Assembly (NCBI GenBank): GCA_001574975.1
Contig: KQ965824.1
Coordinates: 10,568 to 74,567 of the forward strand
Direction of reading: 5' to 3'
Source: Gonapodya prolifera JEL478
Taxonomy: Eukaryota > Monoblepharomycota > Monoblepharidomycetes > Monoblepharidales > Gonapodyaceae
Length of the DNA stretch: 64,000 nucleotides
Positions 1-10,693 of this stretch are shown here, piece after piece. The position numbers and the translations under genes were made by a program. Position 1 is the stretch's first letter; every line of letters starts with the position of its first letter. The notes beneath the pieces were generated by a model. It saw only the letters and a list, made by a program, of their open reading frames with translations, had not been told where the DNA came from and did not search any database.

Positions 1-892
1 GGGCGGGAGTGTTTTCCGGCTGCTTGGGCGACGGCAGCAACGAGGTGGCGCGCTCGGCGGTACGATCGATCACAAAGCTTGGAAGTGAGACGGAGGCAGG
101 CTGCGGCGGTGTCCAGGTGGGTGTAGGGTGTTCGTGGGTCGTGGACGACAGGTTGAGGTCGGGGTGGTTGTGGTAGGGCGGTGTGCGAGGAAGCTTGTGA
201 GGCAGGGTTCAGGGGTGACGAGCGAGCTGGTTTTCGCAAGAACTTGTAGTCGCGTTTTGGTGGGGCGGGGGGTGGAGGTGCCTCGGGTTCAGGCGGTGGT
301 GGCAGTGGTGCAGTTGGAGGCGGTTGGAGTTCTCGGAAGGGAACTCGGGAGTAGAAGCGCTGGAAGAGGAGGATGGCGAAGTCGGTCGTAGTGCTGGGGC
401 TGGGGGATGAAGAAGGGTGAGCCGATGCGAAGAAACAGCACGGGACGACCAACGGTTTCTCCACGGAGCAAATGGACAATCATCCATTCCAGCCAGAGCT
501 ATCACAGATCCGATATCCGAAATATTGCAGACAATCCATGCCACACGGGACACTCACAGTTTCAGTGCATGACCGACCCTCCGAACAAATAATGCAGCCT
601 TCCACCTTAACCCGTCCTCCGTCACCCCAATGCTAGCACCTCCCGGCGGATTAATGGAGTCCAGCTGCTCGTGCGTGAAGAGCCATGTGTTCCAGTTCCC
701 TCCATATGGCAACTGAAGTGAAGCAGGGTCGAGTGGTGTCGGGTTCGTCGGCGACGGTGGCGAGGGGTAAGAAAGGGGTGCTGGAGCGCTCGAATGGGGA
801 TTCTGCGGGCTGCAACGAATGACGTTCAGGTGGCAGTTCACAGGGTGGAATTGACCGCCCGAAGGGTGAAGGGCTCTTCCTCCGGTTTGCAA
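1..892 (-). CDS. Cyclin K/T/L-type, partial (runs off the left edge)
   Basis: Two exons are visible: 558 upstream to at least 712 (open, without ATG, to 892), and 393 to beyond base 1. The intron 557..394 starts GTGAGT and ends CAG; CT joins to C, giving phase-correct Leu. Exon 1 holds NWNTWLFTHEQL, then GLRWKAALFVRRVGHALKL. Exon 2 opens TTTDFAILLFQRFYSRVPF and later DTAAACLRLTSKLCD. This is the order of the first cyclin fold in cyclins K, T and L, the partners of transcription-elongation CDKs (family knowledge). Between the RFYSR helix and the DTAAACL helix lies a Pro-rich insert of about 70 residues, where K/T cyclins usually have a few. The start is unresolved: no ATG lies in the open frame, and an acceptor (TTCAG at 713-714) fits an upstream exon. 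Cyclin identity is fairly sure; the subtype is not. Confidence 0.72.
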
Positions 893-2350
893 ACGCCACT
901 ACTCGAGATCTCAATATAACAAGTCATCGAAGACTATCTTGCACCAGATGGACTTCCCGTCTCTTCCGAGCCACGAGACCCTTTGATGTGGTCCGCAGCA
1001 ACTGCCACACTCACCGACCATCTCCTCCTCGCCTGATGGATTCTCTATGACTCTGAGCGTAGTGATGGAGGGAGGAGCTGGGGCGATGCGACGATTGAGC
1101 AGCCATTTGAATTGGATTGGACCTCAGACCTCTTTTTTGCGGCGAATATGGAGTCAGTCATCGCCAGGCAATCACTTCGCCGACAGGATATCTTGTCTTA
1201 CCTGAACACTCTTTCGAGTTTGATACCGCCGTTTGGTGTTCCGGTGAACCTCCCCCTGAAACTTGCCCGACCGACCAATCCTTGCGAAACCCAAAGACGG
1301 GGAGTCCGGTGGAGGGAAGCCCGGAGTCTCGCTATCCAGTGACTATGTATCCTGCAGCGCCTCGGCGTCTCTCGATTGGATAGGGAAGGTCGGATGGCTC
1401 AGCTGGGAGTTTCAAAGTGTTGCCAGAAAAGGTCGGACCGAAGCAATTGACGGGTACGTGAATGTTACGGCGAGAAGTCGAGTGTATTTTCAAATCATTA
1501 TGAAATTTCAAATAGAATATTGATTTGGTGCTCTGCTTCGTTCGCCAGTTCGGCGTCGGAAGGCGGGCAATCAACGGAAGGGGTGTTCTGGGCAAACAAC
1601 CTTCTCAGATCACCCCCACAACGTTTCTCTCCACGCCAAGAATATCGGCTGATGGTGTGCTCACCTTCTACAATAACACTGATACTTCAGTCGGAGTACT
1701 TTGGCGTTGGAAACGCAAATTCTAATATACTCGTAACATATTGACCTGTGGTGACCACGCGTCTTGCGTAGCTTTTGGATCGCGAACAAAATTCAAACCA
1801 CGGGTTACGAATTTCGATTTCAAATGACCTTTTATAGACTCAGCCATTTCTTTAACCCCCAATTTTGTGCCTTTTGGTGGACGACAATATTTATCCGAAA
1901 CTCAGCAATTCCTCAACGAATTTGAAACGAAGAACACTCTTTTACTGATGTCGCAAAAAACATTTGAAATAATACAAGGCACTACAACTGAAATGAACGT
2001 CTAGAGAGAACTCGATGAAAGGGGGCAGAAAGAAAGATGGGGGATGACAAGTGTACACCGTGACACCACACAAGACCATAATTCAGAAGAATGTTTCCAG
2101 ATTGTGGGCAAGAAAGAAAAGGAAAAGGTTGTGGGAAGCCGGGTGACAGGGTCTCTTGCCGTTTCCCTTTGTCAGCAAAACAAACAAACCAACACCCGCA
2201 ATTGATCACACTGGTGAGCGTCCACTCCCCAGACAACGTCAGTCATTGAGGTTCGTTTGCCTCGCCAAACGAATATGACCAACTCCGCAGAACATATCAG
2301 CACGGTCCCGCCACCCACCCACATCCGCCAAACACCTTCCACCAACGCCT
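893..2350. other. Intergenic, no gene seen
   Basis: This stretch lies upstream of the minus-strand cyclin and downstream of the CBM48 gene. Only short frames without recognisable content occur. The part from about 1,480 to 1,980 is AT-rich compared with the flanking coding DNA. Confidence 0.5.
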
Positions 2351-2908
2351 TCAGTGCTTCTTCCCCAACCACCCGGCGACGGCGACACCAAGACCCACGA
2401 CGGCCGCAGCACTGAGAAACATGAGCCACGGGAACCTGAATCCCTTTGGTCCGCGTTTCGACACGGCTCCTCCAGATCGGGGTGCTGGTTTCGATGAAGT
2501 TTCGGGGAGGGCTTTTGGCTCGCCCTTGGCTAAGATGACTGGAGATGAGCGGCGCGATTGGACTTCGGCTGAGAGCGCTGTTGGGGCAGTCTTGGGGGTG
2601 GACGCGGGAGCTGTCACTGGGAGTGGTACCGCAACAGTCTGCTTCGACTCGGTTAGAGCAGTGACATTCGGCGTTGGGAGGGCGGGATGATCGTTGATAG
2701 GAGCACGTGCAACAACAGATGGTGCCTTCAAAGGTTCTGGAGCGAGATCCATAGTCGCTTCCTTCTTGACGTCCATGTCGGGCAGAGGAGGAAGCGAAGA
2801 AAGTACGGGACTCGTAACTCCTCCGTTTACGACAGCGGCCGGCATTAATTTATGGTCGGATTCGGACGACTTCAAGGTCACTGCATCGGAAGCGGGGACG
2901 GGGAGTAT
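2351..2908 (-). CDS. Tail-anchor exon, probably an alternative 3' end of the CBM48 gene
   Basis: An open exon of 185 codons follows an acceptor (CGCCGTAG, 2910-2909). It has no ATG near its start, so it needs an upstream exon. It is Ala/Pro/Ser/Thr-rich and ends in one hydrophobic helix (FPWLMFLSAAAVVGLGVAV) and a short basic tail, GWLGKKH. This is the layout of a tail-anchored protein. The CBM48 exon upstream carries a donor (AAG|GTGGGC at 3215/3214) in phase 0, and this exon is also phase 0. Splicing would remove 306 bases and swap the CaaX end for a membrane anchor. Alternatively it is the last exon of a small separate gene. Coding status looks good; the link is inferred. Confidence 0.5.
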   Translation of the reverse strand: MLPVPASDAVTLKSSESDHKLMPAAVVNGGVTSPVLSSLPPLPDMDVKKEATMDLAPEPLKAPSVVARAPINDHPALPTPNVTALTESKQTVAVPLPVTAPASTPKTAPTALSAEVQSRRSSPVILAKGEPKALPETSSKPAPRSGGAVSKRGPKGFRFPWLMFLSAAAVVGLGVAVAGWLGKKH

Positions 2909-3175
2909 CTACGGCGAACAACAAATGTATTCAGATTTCAGAAAGCCAAACAAGATGAAAAAAAGTGCGGCGGGGAGATTCTCCCATCCGCTCCACGCCA
3001 AACTGTCCCAAACTGGATGGAACTGGAAAGCAAAATATAGGATAGATCGCGATGATTGTCCGTCAGCCACCCGGGATGATTCCTCCACACGCTACTCCTC
3101 GCCCCGCTGCCGGCCACAACACAGCTCTCGTTCCCAACCTTCCACCACTCCAAACCCTGTACATCTCCCACTCCA

Positions 3176-4193
3176 TCACAGGATCAGGCAGCATGCCCGA
3201 CTCTTCTTGCCCACCTTTTCGTCGTCGGCCTTTTTGAGAGCCGGGGCCGGGTGACCGTTGCGTACTCCGTGCGAACCCGATCCGTTCGGGACAACCGATC
3301 CGTACGAGGGCGGGAGCGAGTCGCTGACCAGGAGCGACGCGGTAGACGAGGCGTCGTCGTCAACCTTTGCCGCGGGTTCGACTTTCGCTGGTTCGACCGG
3401 AGCTTCGAGGGCTACTGGGGAGGATTCGACGACGGCAGACGGCGTTGGTGTGTGCGCAGGGACCGAGGCAGCTTCTCCGACAAGCTTTGCGAGGTGATCG
3501 TGAGCGAGGAAAGTGGGGTCTAGAGACTCGCGAGGGTTTGCTGGGGTCACGATGTAGTTGTTCTTGTTGCCGGCGCCTATGTTTAAGTTAAGACGTGAGT
3601 GGGTTAGTTCAGGTGACGGAATAAGAGAGATTTCACTCGAAGTATACATACCGTCGGTGGAAACGGGCATGGAGTCGTCAGTGAGCCCTACAAGAAGTGC
3701 GAAGAGAGAGAAAGTTTTGTTGGTTGAACGGTGGGGGACGATGGCTACCTAGACTCACACTGCCCATCTGCGACGTACTTGAACTGTAAGAGAGTGCGGG
3801 AAAGTCCGTGTCAGCACGGGAGAGGTCGAAGCAGACGCAATATCTCAAGATCAGTTCACACCACCCCACCTTGCCCATCGCATCCATCGCATCAGGCACG
3901 CCATCACATCACGGCTCAAACGACTCATCACTATTCCTGTATTAAATTCCATCGCGTCTCTTGGTGTCGCTCCTGTGCCGCATCGTCGTCCGCCTCTCTC
4001 CGTTGCTGTGACTCACCTCAACACGAGAACCCGCCGGGAGTTCCACCTTCGCCAAGAACACGGGCGGCTGTCCTTCAACGGTTCGCTTATCCATCACGAC
4101 CGATTGGCTCCAGTTATCGAATGTTCCCGTTACGTGGACGGACGCTGGCGACCACGTCGGGTGGAAGAGAAAGAGATGGGAGTACGTGGGCAT
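3176..4193 (-). CDS. CBM48 (AMPK-beta/Crp1-Mdg1-like) protein with C-terminal CaaX box
   Basis: Exons 4193..4017, 3783..3759, 3687..3652 and 3576..3176 join in phase with GT..AG introns and give 212 residues. The start MPTYSHL is the only one that puts the fold at the N-terminus. Residues about 8-80 form a carbohydrate-binding module 48: VTGTFDNWSQ with Trp28, then FKYVADGQW with Lys61 and Trp68, then GNKNNYIV. The two Trp and the Lys match the sugar-contacting positions known in AMPK-beta modules. The rest is a low-complexity Ala/Pro/Ser tail ending KKSRACCLIL. CLIL is a CaaX box with terminal Leu, which predicts geranylgeranylation and membrane attachment (inference). No AMPK-beta C-terminal ASC domain is present, so it resembles the small fungal Crp1/Mdg1 type rather than the kinase subunit. 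Confidence 0.82.
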
Positions 4194-4831
4194 GGCGAGG
4201 AGTACTGATAGGCGCGAGGGTGTGCTAGAGCGAGGTTTGATGTTCTGCGCTTGATGGATATGCGATTGGGAGTGTGATGGTTGGAATTCGACGCGTTTTC
4301 TGGTCACGGGCCCATTCACGAGCCACCGCAGGACCTTCCCTTCGCCTTCGCCCGAATTCTTGTCTCATTTGTTTTACTTTTACTTCTGTATAGTGAGTGA
4401 TGAATTGAGCTGATGCAATTCACTTTCCAACGCCGAGCGACTCTGAATTTCTCTTGTTTACCTAGCCCATGTTTTTACGTTTAATATATTATAACGATCG
4501 ATGTTACTCCCTACAATCCGAATTGGGACAAGGAGGGAACCTTGTGAGGGACACACCCATTTTGTCCAAACCGGGAACACTGACCAGTCCCTTGCCTGCC
4601 TACTCATTGCCCGCCGCGAATCCATTTCCCTCTCGCCTGCTGTCGATCCCGCTTGACATCGCGCGGCTGCCTTCTGGAGCGACACCCTGACAGACGCTCA
4701 TCACAACCAGTCAAGAGGCGCCCGTTCAGGGACAAACGAAGAAACCAACAAGATCGGCGCTCTTCGGCGTTTTTTGGGCTACACACGCTAGACTCATCAG
4801 CGACTGCGGGAAGGAATTGAATCCATCGAAA
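4194..4831. promoter_or_regulatory. Divergent promoter region
   Basis: The CBM48 gene (minus) and the surface-protein gene (plus) start from opposite ends of this 0.64 kb stretch, so it must hold both promoters. I see no clear named motif in it. Confidence 0.4.
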
Positions 4832-6449
4832 ATGCAGTGTAGGATGTTCTTGCCCACCAAGGAGCTTCGTGATCTCTCGCCTTGCGCACGAGGTTTCGCC
4901 GCGAAGCGCCCCAAGACACCACCAACGCACTCCTTCGGTGCACCAATTTCATTGAAATTCCTTCCCCTCCTCTTCTTGTTATGGCGTACCAAACCAACCT
5001 CTGCCCAAACGTTCCAAACCTCTATCGGTGGATGTCCCTGCCAGTCATTCTGTTCCATTATCGACGCATACTCCACGACACAGCCTCTTTGCCAGACAAA
5101 TCAGGGATGCGGTGTGCTCATGGACCTGGGTGGCGGCATCACTTTCTGGGGTGATAATTGCTCAAAGGTATGTCGAGGCGCATGTGACACGCACTTCACC
5201 AACTCAATGAAGTGATGCAACTTTTTTTTAGATCGACGTACCAACTCCCTCAGCAGTCACCTTCGCGGCCCCGTCACCAGCAACCATCGCATCTAGTTCG
5301 ACCACCAGTACCTCAGTCAGCATCCCACAACCAATTACCCAACCGACGGCATTCTCCCTCGACCTTCCCCCGGTTTTACCTCCTCCAAACCCTCGTTCTG
5401 GAGTTCTCTCCAACGGGCACCCCGCAGCAACCTCGTCCGACTTCCCTCTCGAACAGATCATCATAGCCTCTGGCGCAGTCCTCGCCGTCGTAGCCGCGCT
5501 CTCGGTGGCTCTTGGAGTATGGTATCACCGCGGGTCGAGAACCAAGCCGCCCATGTCACTCTGGGATGGATCCACTCTGGCGCGTAGCTCTGGGACGTCT
5601 GGTATATTCTCTGTCCAGCAACAGAGTTCCCGAATGTCGTCCGCACTCAGCAGTGATCCAGATCTAACCCTGGTCCCGGGCAGTCGACGGCCGTGGCCTG
5701 CTTCGAATTATCCGTCACCGGGCATGATTCCATCCCCACATCCCTCGGAGACATCGTTTCAGATTTCTCATCTCAGTCTTCCGGGACCCCCGACCCCGAC
5801 CGACTCTCTCATGCTGAAGCCTTCCCTGTCCAACATACTCTCAGGATCATCGGCAACACTTGTACCTCCGCCAATACCCACAGTGAGCCACCGCACACTT
5901 TCGCCTACTCGCGGATCTCTTCGCAGTTCGAGCAAACGCAAGAACCAGGTCTTGGGCGAACACACCCCTCTCCCTCCACCACGTCGCTCCGTTCCCTCGT
6001 CAGCGAACCACTCTCGCCACGCAAGCCAACGCAGCGGACACAGCGTGGTCAACAGCATGGTACCCAGCGAGTTCTCCTATTCCCCCCCACTCGAAGCGAC
6101 CAGCTCATCCGCCTCCTACGTCGATCGCGTCCTCGCAAGCCGGTCCCACTCACTCGAAGACTACGCGCTGGGTACCCAAATGTTGGACATGTACGCTCAG
6201 ATGTCCATGTCGCGGACCAGTAGCCGCAAAACGGCCGGGGGCGCGTCGATGGGGGCTGCGTCGACTGCGGGGTACAGAGCGTCCGTTGAGACAGAACATC
6301 CCACGGCGGCGGGCGGGGGGTCGGGGTGGGCGTCGAATGAGCCGTCGACTCGGGGTATGAGTAGGGCGGGGGCGCAGGGGTCGACCATGTCGGTTGAGAG
6401 TAGCGCTCGAAGGGCGGATCAATACCAGGCTCGGTACAATCCTTTCTGA
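4832..6449 (+). CDS. Single-pass surface protein with Cys-rich ectodomain and disordered tail
   Basis: Exons 4832..5167 and 5232..6449 join in phase 0 (AAG|GTATGT ... TTTTTTTAG|ATC), giving about 517 residues. A hydrophobic stretch, LKFLPLLFLLW, followed by TSAQT reads as a signal peptide. It sits about 43 residues from the first ATG, so the true start may lie in an unseen spliced exon. The mature N-terminus is a short Cys-rich region (CPCQSFC ... CQTNQGC ... DNCSK). A Ser/Thr/Pro-rich stalk follows, then one membrane helix (IIIASGAVLAVVAALSVALGV) with WYHRGSR just inside. The remaining 300 or so residues are Ser/Pro-rich and disordered. The plan matches a wall-anchored sensor or type I receptor, but I do not recognise the ectodomain family. 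Confidence 0.68.
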
Positions 6450-7677
6450 CGAAATGGGTAGCAAACATTTCTGAGCTTGGATGTTGGACTAGTCTTGTGG
6501 TAGCGGGTCTATCACTTTGAGGACCCGCGGGGACTTTTGCTAGAGTTACTAACGCGTGGCGATCTAATTAACAAGTCGCTAACACGGCACTTAATAATTG
6601 TGTATATTATCGTGCGAGAGAGCGATCACATACCACTATTCCAGGTCGGTTCTTTGTAAAGAGACGTTCAGTTGTTACGTATTTTGATGTTATTCGAGCA
6701 CGACAGAGACCAAACCAAGGAGAGCTATAAGGTGTACTTGAACACTGTTTTTTGTTTATTCACCTTAAATTTTCATCATTGAACATCTCCTTCTAAATCC
6801 CCGATCAATTCACAGACGTCCACGTCGCCTCGTCCATTCTCACTTCGTCACGGGCCTCTCTCCAGGTGTCACCGGATTTTCGACTTCCGGTTTTGTCTTT
6901 CCTGGTGCCGCGGGTGTACCGGGCATTTCCGGAGGCGTCGGTTGTGCTCGTGGATCAGGAAGTGGTATGGGGATTTCCGGGGAGAATGGCGGCGGCTGGA
7001 GTGGTACTTCAGGCTGGGACGTTCCTGGATGTGGGATTTCCGGCTTTGATGGTGTTTGTTGAAGCAAGAGGTCACGTCGAAAGACAGAAAAAGCTATTGA
7101 CGTGGAAAGGTCGACTTTGTGGTGAGGGGGATGTCCTCTCCGAGGGTGGAATCCACATGTGGTACTCGCTTCTGCGTATCATGCTGTGGGTCTGTCGCTG
7201 AAGCATTAGACTTATTTCAACCGCGTTGGTCGCCGATGGGGAAGTGCTCGCAATCGCAACAGAAGGGTCCAGCTCTTTGACCTAAGCACACGTCATCCAT
7301 ACGTGGGTGCCTACCAAAATGCAAAATTAGAGCCATTCACATATCTTCCTTATATTGTAAGGCCCCCTTCCGTTCGACATTCACTAACAGTAGCTAACAG
7401 TGCGACCGATAGCTCCTCAGGACAGAGACAATTTGGATGCACTCCGTATTGCAGTCGGTGCTACACAGGAAGGACACCAAGAAGCTCTGAATAAATCTTC
7501 CGGAGTTCGCTTGGGTGACGGTGGCGAGCCCCTTGCCGGAAAGGGACTTAACCCGCCACCGGCACCATCCCGCAAATTTTTGCGCCATTTTCCTGGACAC
7601 ACTCCAATTACAGTCCACACTTCCTAGACTTCTCTATCCTCTCTCTGCAAATTTACCCCCTCTACTCCGCCCCGGAA
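6450..7677. other. Mostly intergenic
   Basis: Downstream of the surface-protein gene and upstream of the ankyrin-SH3 gene. Only the weak Pro-rich frame listed separately (6840..7067) stands out. A stretch near 6,530-6,780 is AT-rich. Confidence 0.4.
6840..7067 (-). CDS. Small Pro-rich open frame (weak)
   Basis: A 75-codon frame reads SKPEIPHPG ... SPEIPIPLPDP ... TPPEMPGTPAAPG and ends GERPVTK. The repeated P-E-[IVM]-P spacing is protein-like. There is no domain, no certain start and no convincing upstream exon. It may be the last exon of a small gene or chance low complexity. Confidence 0.25.
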   Translation of the reverse strand: MLQQTPSKPEIPHPGTSQPEVPLQPPPFSPEIPIPLPDPRAQPTPPEMPGTPAAPGKTKPEVENPVTPGERPVTK

Positions 7678-9043
7678 ATGATTCTCCCATCTCTTGCCGA
7701 CTCTGCCGTTTTCGCAGCCGTCGAAGCTGGCTCCATCCCAGACATCCGCGCTGCCGTCGCTGCTGGCGGTAAACCCAACGATGCTAGAAAAATGGTGACG
7801 CTGTTCGTCGCCCGCCAACAGGAGAATGGTGGCACAAAAACTGCTTCTGATACGATCGCTGCGGAGAGCGCTCTTGCAACAGCCATCCTCGACGGACGGG
7901 CTGACGTTGTGGCTGCGCTACTTCAAGCTGGCAAGTTTCTGTCGATTTTCGCTGTCGATGGCTTGGAGACGTTGGAAGGAGAGCAGCAATGAATCAACTG
8001 ACACCCACCGTCTCCCAACATACAGGTGCCGACCCATCCCACCCGCTCTCCTGGCAACTACCCCAAACACAACTCAAATGGACCGAGTCCGCTTGGCAAG
8101 ACCACTGGCCCTCGTGGCGCTCCCACCACTTTTCCAACGCGCTCGACATGGCCATCTCCTGCCAGGGCAAAGTGTTCCGCAACAAACGCGGTGCCCGTAT
8201 CACTTACAACAACCCACGCGAGCTCACGGACGTCTGCGTCGCTACGGACGTCGTGCCGTCCCGGGACGTTGTCATTGCGCTTGTGCGAGGTGGAGCCAAG
8301 ATCACGCAACGCGTCATCGACCGCGCCCTGGATCTCAAGGACAAGTCTATCGCTCAATTCTTGGAGGCCGCTGTGAAGACCAGCACTGCGTCTGCGGGAT
8401 CACTCCCCAACTCTCCCAAACCTGCTACAGCATTCCCCGTCACCCCCTCCGCCTCCTCTCCAACAACCCCACATGGTCCCGCCTCGACCACGTCTAACCC
8501 GGCTGACCCCGCCCTCCTTACGCTCGCCGAGCATCTCTCAAAACACATCTCCGCCGTGTCCGGGCCCACCTCGTCGGGCGACCCTCGTCTCCTCTCAGCC
8601 CTGCAACTCCTCCTCGCCGACCTGCAACGCTCAGTCGCCGACCAGCACGCCCGGCTTGTGGCCGTCGAGGAAGACAACGCCGTTCTCATCGCCCGTCTTG
8701 AAGCCCTTGAGGTCGGTGGCTCCACGAGCTCGGGACCTTCGAGACCCCGGAGGACCATTCGTGTGCAGGAGGCGTTTTCGGCCCGAAACGCGGACGAGAT
8801 CGACCTGAACGTGGGCGACGAGATCTTTTGGGGAGAGGGGTACGGCGACGGATGGGGAAATGTCAGTTGGATGTTTTGTCTCTCCACCGCTCCGTGATGG
8901 TTGACACGTACACCGCCTTGCGCACACTCCAATCCAATCTAGGGATACAACTTGTCCACACTCAGGTCGGGTTTTTTCCCGCTTGTCTATACAACGGCGG
9001 TCAGTTCCTCCGGTTCGCCTGCGCCAACTGCCCGTGTGGATAG
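7678..9043 (+). CDS. Ankyrin-repeat / SH3-domain protein
   Basis: Exons 7678..7930, 8026..8861 and 8966..9043 give 388 residues. The first intron starts GCAAGT, so it is a GC-AG intron: GCT G|gcaagt ... catacag|GT GCC continues LLQAGADPS. The second is GT..AG. The N-terminal half has ankyrin-like repeats (FAAVEAGSIPDIRAAVAAG; ALATAILDGRADVVAALLQAG; VPSRDVVIALVRGGAKI). A disordered Ser/Thr/Pro stretch and a short coiled coil (LVAVEEDNAVLIARLEALE) follow. The C-terminus is an SH3 fold: DEIDLNVGDEIFW, then GDGWGN, then GFFPACLY across the last junction. The loop between GDGWGN and GFFP is shorter than usual. The likely role is a scaffold or adaptor (inference). Confidence 0.8.
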
Positions 9044-9241
9044 CGCAAGAAAGGTTCCTACCAGGAGCGGAACCGTCTAAAACCGCTGGTGCCATTGGGG
9101 TAGGATTGATTTTTATTATTATGATATCACTGGCAGTTGCAATTTTGGTTATGTTACGATGCACTGCTTCAGATATTTTGGAACGACCTTCGTGTTATAA
9201 CCGCACCCCACCAAGATGAATCGAATCGATACAATAGAAGA

Positions 9242-10266
9242 ATGTCGGTCATCCAAGCTCACATGGCGAAGCTTACCCAACTCCAGCTTGCTGCCCAAAT
9301 TTACCATGGATTGATGCGGATCCAGCCGGCGCTTATCTGCCACGAATACCACCTGTTCTTTCTCGGACTACTCGCCGAGATAGCAACAGGCATGGGGACC
9401 TTTTAGGCAGAGAACGGGCGAATCCCTTCCCCTGAACACTGTTGACTCAAGGCATCGCGACAATGATGATGGTGGTTTTAATACTCCGGCAAAAGCACAG
9501 CAACTATTGGTCGCTATCGCAGGCTTCCCCGCTGGCCTGCATCTCTTGGATGCAGTTCGTTCCAACGTCGGGATACTTCGTTCCTGGTGCGCAGCAAAAG
9601 GGGCTGGAGAGCACAGGATTGATTTGGATGCCATAAAGTATTTGTCGTATTATATACGTCGCTGCTCATGCTGGTCAAATGTGTCTGGGACTACATTGGG
9701 CATTTGTGGAAGTTGCAGCCATCAGTCGTCGACAATCTTGGCGAAGTAGCAATCCTCATGGACCTTATCGCACGACCTGTAAAGACCACGAGTGCAAAGA
9801 ACTTGTGCCGAAATTGACCTGGACAGTCCTGAACTGCATGAGAGCAATGATAAGTAACGGAAATACCAACAACGATATTAATGCAGTCCGGGAGCGTATC
9901 TTAGCACATCCAGGAATGCGAAGGGCTCTTCGAAAATATGCTGGAATAGATGCTTGGGGCCACTTTTGTGGGGATCTTCGCATCGTTGAATCCTGGGTAC
10001 CGGATAGGCGGTCCAGCATTGGATACATTCGAAGACGATGTTGCTTTGTTTGCTCCAACACTCGCTGCCCAAAATTCGAATATTGGCCCACAGAAGGAGT
10101 CGATTTCACGTCAATAAAGCTCGACAGGTGCGAGGGGTGCTCCATAGCTCGGTATTGCAGTGCGGCGTGCCAAAAAGAGGACTGGCCAATACACAAATTT
10201 CTGTGCAGGAAGGTGGGGATATCAGAAGCGGCACTTGCGGTGTGGAAGGCCAAATGTTGGGGATGA
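9242..10266 (+). pseudogene. MYND zinc-finger gene with three frame breaks at homopolymers
   Basis: Protein-like sequence runs almost without interruption but moves between frames: KLTQLQLAAQIYHGLM to about 9,402, then LPLNTVDSRHRD to 9,637, then LLMLVKCVWDYIGHLW to 9,816, then TWTVLNCMRAMISN to the stop at 10,266. The C-terminal part is a MYND finger: CCFVC, CEGC, YCSAACQ, W, H and FLC in the right order. MYND fingers bind proline-rich partners (family knowledge). Each frame change lies at a short run (TTTT, AAA, AAA), where one base would restore the reading. No splice signals explain them. This is either a recently dead gene or a live gene with uncorrected long-read errors. The start at 9,242 (MSVIQ) is a guess. 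Confidence 0.62.
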
Positions 10267-10693
10267 GGCTGTGTAAAGGCCTTACAGGCACCATACTTTC
10301 TTGCAACGACGACAATTTTTTGACTTTCTTTTCTTTGACGGGAATGATGGGCACATTTCTCGGATAGATACCGGTAGACGTTATTTTCGTTTTCTGTAAG
10401 TATCCTCTGCAAGGAAACGGCAAGATTTCTCTGAACAATCCCGCACGCCGATGGTCGAGGCCATGCAAGCTAACGTGTACCAACTCTTGCTCAAAATATC
10501 CTTCTGTGCCAATGGATGTTTGGTGAATGAAACGGGTCAATCTCTTCGTCTAAACACCGCTGACACGTGATATCATGAGAATGGTGATGGGCCGCTTGTT
10601 GCCCCGGCAAAAGTATGGCGGCTATTTTCTTCCCCAGCCAAACCTCCATGAAATTTATTTTATTATCCAACAACGGTGGAAACAGTCCACCCT
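10267..10693. other. Intergenic between MYND gene and decayed duplicate
   Basis: Two 3' ends face each other here. I see no gene or clear repeat. Confidence 0.4.

Noticed and set aside
3176-4193. Annotation of the CBM48 protein as the AMPK beta subunit
   Set aside because: The C-terminal region that binds the other AMPK subunits is absent and the protein is short.
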